From assembly GCF_000725485.1 (NCBI RefSeq), contig NZ_JOAG01000013.1, positions 62,001 to 126,000 on the forward strand: DNA of 64,000 nt, written 5' to 3'. Under the pieces are notes generated by a model that was not told the origin of the DNA, did no database searches, and saw nothing but the letters and a program-made list of their open reading frames with translations. The stretch comes from Nonomuraea candida. Its GTDB lineage: Bacteria > Actinomycetota > Actinomycetes > Streptosporangiales > Streptosporangiaceae. Shown here piece by piece: positions 42,117 to 49,055 of this stretch. The first letter of the stretch is position 1. Each line of letters starts with the position of its first letter. The translations under genes were made by a program, and so were the position numbers.

Positions 42117-43367
42117 GTGGGAACCAACGCCGAGCGCGGGATCGTGCGGGGCGAAGCGGAATGGCCGGCCGATCTCGACGTCGGCAAGCTGCTGGAGTCG
42201 GGGTGGCGGCCGACGCCGTTCCGGCAGTTCATCCTCAAGCTGCACAGCCGCTGCAACCTGGCCTGCGACTACTGCTACGTCTACGAGATGGCCGACCAGG
42301 GCTGGCGCGACCAGCCGCGCCGCATGTCCAAGCAGACGATCGACCGGGTCGCCGGGCGCATCGCCGAGCACGCCGGCGCGCACGGCCTGACGCGGGTCGA
42401 GATCGTCCTGCACGGCGGCGAGCCGCTGCTCGCGGGGGTCGAGCACCTGCGTTACTCCGTCCACCGGCTGCGGGCCGCGCTCGGCGCGGGCGTCACGGCG
42501 TCGTTCACCGTCCAGACGAACGGGGTGCTGCTCAACGAGGCGTTCCTGCGGCTGTTCGCCGAGCTGGACGTGCGGGTGGGCGTCAGCCTGGACGGCGACG
42601 AGGAGGGGCACGACCGCCACCGCCGCAGGGCGCAGGGCGCCGGCACGTACAAGGAGGTGCGGGCGGGCCTGGAACGGCTGACGACCCCCGCCTACCGGCA
42701 CCTGTTCAACGGCCTGTTATGCACGCTCGACCTGGCGGGCGACCCGGTGGGCACGTACGAGGCGCTGCTGGAGTTCGACCCGCCGATGGTGGACTTCCTG
42801 CTCCCGCACGGCAACTGGGACACCCCGCCGCCCGGCTGGACCGTGACCGGCACCCCCTACGGCGACTGGCTCGTCGCCGTCTTCGACCGCTGGTACCACG
42901 CGCCGGTGCGCGAGACGCAGGTGCGGCTGTTCGGCGAGATCATGCGCCTGCTCCTCGGCCGGCCCTCGCGCAGCGAGGCGGTCGGCCTGTCGCCGGTCGC
43001 GATCGTCGTGGTGGAGGCCAACGGCAGCATCGAGCAGGTCGACACGCTCAAGTCGGCGTACGACGGGGCCACGGTCACCCTGCTGCACGTCCTGCGCGAC
43101 TCGTTCGACACGGCGTTGTTCCTGCCGTCCGTCGCGGCCCGGCAGGTCGGCGAGCAGGCGTTGTCGGAGCGCTGCTCCGCGTGCGAGATCGCGCGCGTCT
43201 GCGGCGGCGGGCTCTATCCGCACCGCTACCGCTCCGGCACGGGCTTTCGCAACCCCTCGGTCTACGGCCGCGATCTGTACCGGCTGATCACGCACATCGG
43301 GCAGGTCATGGCCGGCGACCTGGCGGCCCTGAAGGTCGCCGCCCGCCGGGCCACGCCTCCCGGATGA
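42117..43367 (+). CDS. fxsB: FxsB-like radical SAM/SPASM maturase
   Basis: A 416-aa radical SAM enzyme of the Fxs/3-residue-cyclophane maturase group. The N-terminal PFRQFILKLHSRCNLACDYC has the CxxxCxxC cluster motif (Cys46, 50, 53). EIVLHGGEPLLAG is the GGE motif, and VQTNGVLLNEAFLRLFAEL with GVSLDGDEEGHDRHR is the SAM-binding barrel. The C-terminal SPASM Cys cluster is SERCSACEIARVCGGGLYPH. GGGAG precedes GTG 42117. It is convergent with the NB-ARC/TPR gene (4 bp apart); the matching precursor lies 2.8 kb away on the same strand. Its expected job is to join a Phe ring to the beta carbon two residues later. Confidence 0.9.
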   Translation: MGTNAERGIVRGEAEWPADLDVGKLLESGWRPTPFRQFILKLHSRCNLACDYCYVYEMADQGWRDQPRRMSKQTIDRVAGRIAEHAGAHGLTRVEIVLHGGEPLLAGVEHLRYSVHRLRAALGAGVTASFTVQTNGVLLNEAFLRLFAELDVRVGVSLDGDEEGHDRHRRRAQGAGTYKEVRAGLERLTTPAYRHLFNGLLCTLDLAGDPVGTYEALLEFDPPMVDFLLPHGNWDTPPPGWTVTGTPYGDWLVAVFDRWYHAPVRETQVRLFGEIMRLLLGRPSRSEAVGLSPVAIVVVEANGSIEQVDTLKSAYDGATVTLLHVLRDSFDTALFLPSVAARQVGEQALSERCSACEIARVCGGGLYPHRYRSGTGFRNPSVYGRDLYRLITHIGQVMAGDLAALKVAARRATPPG

Positions 43368-43371
43368 GCGA

Positions 43372-45894
43372 TCAGATCGGCGGCGGGTCGAAGTCGAGGT
43401 CGAGATGGCGCCCCTCGGCCGCCGCGACGGCGTCGGGGTGTTCCAGGCCCAGCGTCTCGTCGTAGCGCCGCATCGTGTCGTCGAACAGTTGCTTGGCCTC
43501 CTCGCTCCGCCCGGCCGCGGCCAGGTCGGCGGCCAGGTTGGCGGCGGCGGCCAGGCTGCCGGGATGGTGCTCGCCGAGGAGCCGGCGCAGCCGCTGGACG
43601 CAGTCCTCCTCCAGCTCGCAGGCCGCCTCCAGCTCGCCCATGGCCGCGAGGTCGCTGCCGAGGTTGACGGCGACGGTCAGCACGTAGTGGTGGTCGCGCC
43701 CGAACCTGCCCTCCAGGCCGGCGATGGCCTTCCTGTTGAGCACGCTGGCCGCCTGCGGATTGCCGCGCACGCGCAGCAGCAGCGCCACGTTGCTGCTGCA
43801 GCCGTGGATGTAGGGGTGGTCGGCGGCGTAGATCCGGGCGTAGCGGCCCATGGTGTCCTCGGCGAGGGTGTACGCCTCCTCCGCGTGACCGTTGGCCCGC
43901 AGCGCGTTGGCCAGGCAGATGGCCGCGGCCAGCGTGCCGGGGTGGTTGAGCCCGTAGATGCGCACGTAACGGCCGTGCACCTCGCGCGCCGTCTCCAGGC
44001 CCTCGTCCCTGGCGCCCGACCGCAGCAGCGCGATGGCCAGGTCTTTCTGCACGATGAGGACGCGCGGATGGTCGACGCCGAGTTGCTGGCGCCCGTAGCC
44101 GAGCGCGTCGCCGCCCACGTCGCACGCCTCGGCGTAGTCGCCGCACTGCCGCACCGCGCGGCTCAGGCTGGCCCACAGGTTGAGGAAGGTGCCCCGGCTG
44201 ACCGAGCCCTCGACGAGCTGCGCCGTTTTGTACGCCTCCAGCGCCAGCGCCTGCGAGCCGCGGTAGTCGCTGGTGAGGCCGTAGTCGAGCGCCAGGTTGT
44301 TGATCGCCCGCAACGTCTGCGGGTCCTCGGAGCCGAGCACCGCCCGGTGCAGCTCGACCGACTCCTGGTCGTGCTCCTTGGCGTCCAGGAAGCGGCCGCG
44401 GCCGCGCAGGTCGGCCCCGATGCCGTTGAGCAGGATCAGGGTCTCGCGGTGGTCGGGCCCCATCACCTCGCGCATCGAGGCCAGCGTCGTCGTGTTGAGC
44501 TGGTAGGCGTCGTCGTAGCGGCCGAACTCGCGGTGCATGTCACCCTGCACGCGCTTCATGCGCAGCACGTCGGGGTGCGTCGCCCCGGAGGACCGGCTCC
44601 ACGCGTCGATGAACAGCTCGGCGTACGTGGTCACCGCGCCGTAGTCGCCGGAGGCGATGAGGTAGCTCATGATCGTGTGCGCGAAGGCGCGGACGTCGGA
44701 CCGGGTGCTCTGCGCCACCTCCGCCGGCCGCACGTGGGCCAGCAGGGTCTGGTAGTGCGACCAGTTCTGGGGGTTGTCGGGGGCGGTCGGGGACGCGCCG
44801 ACGAGCAGGGAGTGCACCTCCGAGCGGATCTCCTCCTGCGTCTCCTGCGGCAGCTCCTCGCGCAGCAGCGCCTGGATGAGGCGGTGGACCTGGAGCGTGC
44901 GGTCGTCGAGGTCGATGCGCACCAGCGCGTAGCGCGCCAGCGTGGCGATGGCCCTGCTCAGCCGGATGGGGGTCTTCAGCAGCTCGGCCAGCTCGGGCCG
45001 CACCGGCCCCTTGACCGGCCGGAAGACGTCGCGCGGGATGGGCTCGGGGCCGAAGAACGCGCAGCAGCGCAGCAGCTCCATCGCGCCCGGCAGGTGCTCC
45101 TTGAGCTTGGTGACCGACAGCTCCCAGGCCCTGGTCATCGACCACGGATATTCCCTGGGCTTGCCCTCCTTCAGCAGGGTCGAGGCGCCCTGCTCGAACA
45201 GGGCGAGGTAGTCGCGCGCCGACATGCCGGTCTCGACCTGGAGGGCGGCGGCCTGCTCCAGCGCCAGCGGCAGGTCGCCGAGCACCTCGGCGAGCTGGTC
45301 GGCCTCCTTGTCGGTGACCGACGGCACGCGCTTGGCGAGGAACTCCTTGCTCTCCTTGCGCGTGAACACGTCGACGGGGATCGTCTCGTAGACGCTCGCC
45401 CAGCGGTGGTTGCGCGAGGTGACCAGGACGTCGCCCGGGCCCGGCGGGATGAGCTCGCTGAAGTCCTCGGGCTCGTCGGCGTTGTCGAAGATCAGCAGCC
45501 ACCGGTCGTAGGGCTCGCCCCTGCGCAGGGCCTCCAGCACGCCGTTCGCGGCGTCCTCGATGCCGGCCGTCGTGGCGTCGGGCACGCCGAGCTTGGGCGC
45601 GAGCTGCGCCAGGGTGGCGCGGACCAGGCCGGGCTGGTCGGCGGGGATCCACCAGACGACGTCGTAGCTGTCGCGGAAGCGGTAGGCGAACTCGATGGCC
45701 ATCTGGGTCTTGCCGACGCCGCCCAGGCCGTGCAGGGTGTGCGGCACCACGGCCTTGACGTGGTCTTTGACGCCGGTGCGCAGCTTGTCGAGCAGCTCTT
45801 TTCGCCCGGTGAAGTTCTTGTTGCGCGGCGGGATCTTCCACACTGTCGGGAATTCGCGCGGCGTCTGCTCTGTGGCGGACGGTTGTGAAACCAT
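43372..45894 (-). CDS. fxsT: FxsT-like NB-ARC/TPR protein
   Basis: An 840-aa STAND-type ATPase. The opening FPTVWKIPPRNKNFTGRKEL is the family signature of Fxs-system TPR proteins. The P-loop is HGLGGVGKTQMAIEFA (residues 55-70), Walker B WLLIFDNADEPED and the sensor GDVLVTSRNHRW; a winged-helix part follows (LLRCCAFFGPEPIPRDVF). From about 430 to 830 the protein is tetratricopeptide repeats with the NPxTL-type pattern (HPDVLRMKRVQGDMHREFGR; HHPGSLAAAANLAADLAAAG). GGGAGGCG supports ATG 45894. It is divergent from the precursor gene (293 bp) and convergent with fxsB. Its function is unproven: sensing or regulation of the peptide system is inferred. Confidence 0.85.
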   Translation of the reverse strand: MVSQPSATEQTPREFPTVWKIPPRNKNFTGRKELLDKLRTGVKDHVKAVVPHTLHGLGGVGKTQMAIEFAYRFRDSYDVVWWIPADQPGLVRATLAQLAPKLGVPDATTAGIEDAANGVLEALRRGEPYDRWLLIFDNADEPEDFSELIPPGPGDVLVTSRNHRWASVYETIPVDVFTRKESKEFLAKRVPSVTDKEADQLAEVLGDLPLALEQAAALQVETGMSARDYLALFEQGASTLLKEGKPREYPWSMTRAWELSVTKLKEHLPGAMELLRCCAFFGPEPIPRDVFRPVKGPVRPELAELLKTPIRLSRAIATLARYALVRIDLDDRTLQVHRLIQALLREELPQETQEEIRSEVHSLLVGASPTAPDNPQNWSHYQTLLAHVRPAEVAQSTRSDVRAFAHTIMSYLIASGDYGAVTTYAELFIDAWSRSSGATHPDVLRMKRVQGDMHREFGRYDDAYQLNTTTLASMREVMGPDHRETLILLNGIGADLRGRGRFLDAKEHDQESVELHRAVLGSEDPQTLRAINNLALDYGLTSDYRGSQALALEAYKTAQLVEGSVSRGTFLNLWASLSRAVRQCGDYAEACDVGGDALGYGRQQLGVDHPRVLIVQKDLAIALLRSGARDEGLETAREVHGRYVRIYGLNHPGTLAAAICLANALRANGHAEEAYTLAEDTMGRYARIYAADHPYIHGCSSNVALLLRVRGNPQAASVLNRKAIAGLEGRFGRDHHYVLTVAVNLGSDLAAMGELEAACELEEDCVQRLRRLLGEHHPGSLAAAANLAADLAAAGRSEEAKQLFDDTMRRYDETLGLEHPDAVAAAEGRHLDLDFDPPPI

Positions 45895-46187
45895 CTCGCG
45901 TTTCGCCTCCCGTCCACTCGACTCGTTTTCGTTGAACGCGGGGATTGCGACGGCAATGGCATGGGGAAGAAAGAATGACAAGCGCCATCCTAACGGTCCA
46001 CCCGACCGCGAAGAAGCGTCTCCATTTCGGTCCGGCCGCTCACTGGTCTTCGATGGCGCCGAAAACGGAGCACGACGAGGCGGATGGGCGCGGCCGGATG
46101 AAGATCGCCGGATGCGCGGCTCCGGAAAGAGTCCCGATCCTCCCGGGGGCGGCGCCGCCGCCGGGCCACTGCCACGAGGGAGCGTTC
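45895..46187. promoter_or_regulatory. Divergent intergenic region between fxsT and the precursor
   Basis: A 293-bp divergent spacer that must carry the promoters of both genes. It has more A/T than the flanking genes near 45920-46030, but no clear -35/-10 pair or palindrome is evident by eye. GAGGGA at 46176-46181 is the precursor RBS; GGGAGGCG at 45903-45912 is that of fxsT. Confidence 0.5.
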
Positions 46188-46379
46188 ATGCGATCGCAGT
46201 TTTCCCCCCGACAGAGCGGATTGCTCGACGTGCCCGCTCTGACCTCCGCCGACCTGCGTGATCTCGACGACTCCGCGCTCGGTCACCTCCTGCGCGAGTC
46301 GCTCGCGCCGGGCCGCGAGCAGGAGGTGGTCTTCGCGGGCTTCGACAACAGCACTCCCCCGTTCCGCGAGGAGAGCTGA
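46188..46379 (+). CDS. fxsA: FxsA-like RiPP precursor peptide
   Basis: A 63-aa peptide. The leader contains GLLDVPALTSADLRDLDDSA and LGHLLRESLAPG, the acidic helical leader style of FxSxx-COOH precursors. The C-terminal 15 residues are FAGFDNSTPPFREES. The expected terminal F-x-S-x-x is instead F-R-E-E-S, so Ser at the third-last position is Glu. Candidate three-residue cyclophane sites are Phe49-Ala-Gly51, Phe52-Asp-Asn54 and Phe59-Arg-Glu61. GAGGGA lies 6 nt before ATG 46188, and a strong terminator follows 16 bp after the stop, so it is an independently transcribed small gene. Assigned as FxsA-like from leader, size and linked fxsB/fxsT. Confidence 0.8.
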   Translation: MRSQFSPRQSGLLDVPALTSADLRDLDDSALGHLLRESLAPGREQEVVFAGFDNSTPPFREES

Positions 46380-46395
46380 CCGCACCGGGAAGTCC

Positions 46396-46433
46396 GGCGC
46401 CCGCCTGATTCTCGGCGGGCGCCCTCCCTTTTT
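46396..46433 (+). terminator. Intrinsic terminator of the precursor gene
   Basis: GGCGCCCGCC (46396-46405) pairs perfectly with GGCGGGCGCC (46414-46423) over an 8-nt loop, followed by CTCCCTTTTT. It is the only hairpin in the window with a proper U tract, which fits high expression of a short peptide mRNA. Confidence 0.9.
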
Positions 46434-46644
46434 CGGCGGCCCGCAATATCCGCCTGCCACTGAGCGCTCATATCGAGTTGCGGTACCTTGAGAATTGTGG
46501 CGCGGCGATGAGACAGAGGCGCGTTTCGGCCTGGACGTTATTCAGCCTCCCACCGCGTCGTACACCGCGAAGATCGGACAAAGGTTGCGGGGCCCCGGTC
46601 CCGGAAGACGCGATATGTCAGCTCCTCGGTGAGCGAGGTCTCCC

Positions 46645-48303
46645 ATGGCAGGAATACCCGCGGCACCGCGTCGGCGACGCGGCCCCTTCATCGGCCCGCG
46701 GCCATTCGACGCTCATGACGAGAGCCTGTTCCTCGGGCGGGAGCGCGACATCGCGCTGCTGCTGACCCTGTGGCGGCGCAACCGGCTGACGATCCTCCAC
46801 TCCGACGCCGCCGCGGGCAAGACCTCGCTGTTGCGGGCGGGCCTCATCCCCCGGCTGCACGCCGGCAACGCCTCCGTCATGCCCCTCGGTCACGCGGCCC
46901 CGTGCCGGGTCTGGCCCGCCGCCGCCCTGCCGGGGCACAACCCGTACGTGCTGGCGCTGCTCTCCTCGTGGGACGCCGAGGAGACGCTCGGGCGGCTGGC
47001 GGCGCAGCCGATCGAGGAGTTCGTCCGCAGGCGGGCGGGCTTCGACAGGAACGGCGAGCCGGCGCCCGTCTTCGCCGCCATCGACCAGGCCGAGACGTTC
47101 CTGCGCCGGCGACCGGCCGATCACGTCCACCGCCGCCGCTTCCTGCGCGAGCTCTTCGACGCGCTGGCCCACCGGCCGGACCTGCGCCTGCTACTGTCCG
47201 TGCGCACCGACTACCTCGACGACCTCCGGCACGAGGTCAAGCTGGCCAACGGGCCGGAACACGCCGAATACACCCTGGGCCCCTTCACCCCCGAGACCGC
47301 CGCCTTCGTGCTCGTCCGCTCGGCCCAGGCCACGCTGCTGCGCGTCCCCCGGGACGAGGTCGAGGAGCTGCTCACCGAGCTGCGCACGATCAGGGACGAC
47401 GCCGGCGAGGTGGAGCGCCTGGCCCACGCGGTCGATCCGCTGCTCCTGCAGATCGCCGCCGCCCGCGTCTGGGGCGGCCCGCCGCCCCACCGGCGCCTCG
47501 GCCCCGCACGGCTGCGGGCCGAGGTCGAGCACGCCCTGCGCGACTGGTGCGGCCGGGTGCTCGCCGAGACCGCGGCCGAGCACGAGCTGGCGCCGCGCCA
47601 CGTGGAGAGCTGGCTGCGCGGCGCCCTGCTGCGGACGGCCGGCAGCGCCGCGCCGGCGACCCCGATCACCGACGCGTTCCTGCACACGCTGGAGGACCGG
47701 CAGCTCATCGCCGACGGCCGCCACGACGCGGGCCCCGAACTGCCCCGGCCCCGGCTGCGCGCGCCGCTGCGCCGGCTCGACGCCGGGCAGTGGCCCGCCG
47801 GGTCGCCCGGCCCGGCCGCGCTGCTGCGCGCCGCCGTGCGCGCCCGCGCCGAGGACGAGCCCGGCCGGGCGGCGCGGCTGGCCCGCCGGGCCGCCGGGGA
47901 CTGCCCGCCCGGGGAGATGCGCATCCGCGCGGAGATCGAGTCGCTGCTCGGCACCCTGGCCTACGAGCAGGGCCTGCTGGAGGAGGCCGTGACCGGCTAC
48001 CGCGGCGCCGCGAACCTGTACGAAGCCATGTCCGACGGCACGGCCGTCGGCTGGGCGCTGGCCGCGATCGGCCGCATCCGCCTGGCCCAGGGCCGGCGCA
48101 GCACGGCCATCGAGCACCTGATGGCGGCCGTCAGCCGGGTCCCGAACGACCCGCTCGTGCAGACCGGCCTCGGCCAGGCGCTGCGCGCCTCCGGGCAGAC
48201 GGGGGCGGCGCTGGACGTGCTGGTCCGGGTGCTGGAACGCGACGAGATCCCGGAGGCCCGGCGGGCGTACGACGAGCTGCTGGGAGGGCCCGATGCCTCC
48301 TGA
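46645..48303 (+). CDS. STAND-type NTPase with TPR (nSTAND1-like)
   Basis: A 552-aa P-loop protein. The opening GPFIGPRPFDAHDESLFLGR is the nSTAND1 signature. The Walker A region HSDAAAGKTSLLRAGLIPRL is altered: the first Gly of GxxxxGKT is Ser. PVFAAIDQAETFL is Walker B, with LLLSVRTDYLDDL (sensor Arg) and YTLGPFTPETA after. A C-terminal TPR-like arm (GTLAYEQGLLEEAVTGYRGA; VGWALAAIGRIRLAQGRRST) ends the protein. The first ATG with an RBS-like GCGAGG is 46645. It follows the precursor by 265 bp; such ATPases occur in conflict and signalling systems, and a role with the Fxs genes is inferred from position. Confidence 0.8.
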   Translation: MAGIPAAPRRRRGPFIGPRPFDAHDESLFLGRERDIALLLTLWRRNRLTILHSDAAAGKTSLLRAGLIPRLHAGNASVMPLGHAAPCRVWPAAALPGHNPYVLALLSSWDAEETLGRLAAQPIEEFVRRRAGFDRNGEPAPVFAAIDQAETFLRRRPADHVHRRRFLRELFDALAHRPDLRLLLSVRTDYLDDLRHEVKLANGPEHAEYTLGPFTPETAAFVLVRSAQATLLRVPRDEVEELLTELRTIRDDAGEVERLAHAVDPLLLQIAAARVWGGPPPHRRLGPARLRAEVEHALRDWCGRVLAETAAEHELAPRHVESWLRGALLRTAGSAAPATPITDAFLHTLEDRQLIADGRHDAGPELPRPRLRAPLRRLDAGQWPAGSPGPAALLRAAVRARAEDEPGRAARLARRAAGDCPPGEMRIRAEIESLLGTLAYEQGLLEEAVTGYRGAANLYEAMSDGTAVGWALAAIGRIRLAQGRRSTAIEHLMAAVSRVPNDPLVQTGLGQALRASGQTGAALDVLVRVLERDEIPEARRAYDELLGGPDAS

Positions 48304-48319
48304 CCGCACCCCGGACGCA

Positions 48320-48383
48320 CCCGCCCGACTCACCGGCCGCGCCACGGACGTGCCCGCCCGACTCACCGGCCGCGCCACGGACG
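48320..48383. repeat. 31-bp direct repeat, period 33
   Basis: CCCGCCCGACTCACCGGCCG plus 11 more bases occurs identically at 48320-48350 and 48353-48383 in the short gap between the STAND gene and the membrane protein gene. Confidence 0.75.
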
Positions 48384-48464
48384 CGCGCCCGCGACTCCCT
48401 GTCCTCGCCGGACGAGCCTCCGGGGCGCCCTCGGCGGCTCGCACTCACCCCCCAGGAGGTCCGA

Positions 48465-49055
48465 TTGATCGGCGACACCGCGATCGTCGCGCTCATCACC
48501 GGCAGCAGCGCCGGGCTGGCGGCGCTCTCGGGAGCGGGCTGGGCCATGATGTCCGAGCGGGTCAAGGCCAAGCACGTGCGCAGGGCGGCGGCCGAACAAC
48601 GGGAGGCCGACCGCCAGGACGCGCGTGAGCGGGCCCTGCTGACGGCTCTCGCCCAGGCGCAGAAGGCGGTGCTGCAACTCGGCACGACCGTCAGCAGGTC
48701 ACTGAACACGCGCGCCAACCGGCTCGTCAGCCTGGGCAACGAGGACTGGGCCGAGCAGCTCCAGCAGATAGAGGCGGAGCACTCGAACGCCCTCATCGCG
48801 GTCACCTGGCTGCGCTCGCTGTGCCCGCCCCGGGTCCACGGCCACGTCGAGGCGCTGATCGGCGCGGTGGACGAGGCCTTCCTGCACGCGTGGTCCGTTT
48901 CGCCCCCGGTGGACGCGGCGGCGGCGATACAAACCAGCCTCCGCACGAGCCTGTACGCCCTCGACGACGAGCTCTTCCGCGACACCGTCAGGGAGCCGCC
49001 CGCCGGGACGCTCAGCCCGATCGCCCGCATCCAGGAGCAGCTGGCGACCGGCTGA
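48465..49055 (+). CDS. Membrane-anchored coiled-coil protein downstream of the STAND gene
   Basis: A 196-aa protein. AGGAGGT at 48454-48460 precedes TTG 48465, which fixes a rare start. An N-terminal transmembrane segment (AIVALITGSSAGLAALSGAG) is followed by a charged helix rich in Lys/Arg/Glu (VKAKHVRRAAAEQREADRQD) and a helical domain of about 120 residues (AWSVSPPVDAAAAIQTSLRT). No family recognised; it looks like a helical signalling or scaffold partner. It is 161 bp after the STAND gene on the same strand, so cotranscription is likely. The convergent MFS frame overlaps its 3' half on the other strand. Confidence 0.75.
   Translation: MIGDTAIVALITGSSAGLAALSGAGWAMMSERVKAKHVRRAAAEQREADRQDARERALLTALAQAQKAVLQLGTTVSRSLNTRANRLVSLGNEDWAEQLQQIEAEHSNALIAVTWLRSLCPPRVHGHVEALIGAVDEAFLHAWSVSPPVDAAAAIQTSLRTSLYALDDELFRDTVREPPAGTLSPIARIQEQLATG

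Noticed and set aside
48293..48628. 111-aa plus-strand ORF overlapping the STAND stop
   Set aside because: It spans a repeat and is out of frame with the RBS-supported TTG start at 48465; translation is low complexity.
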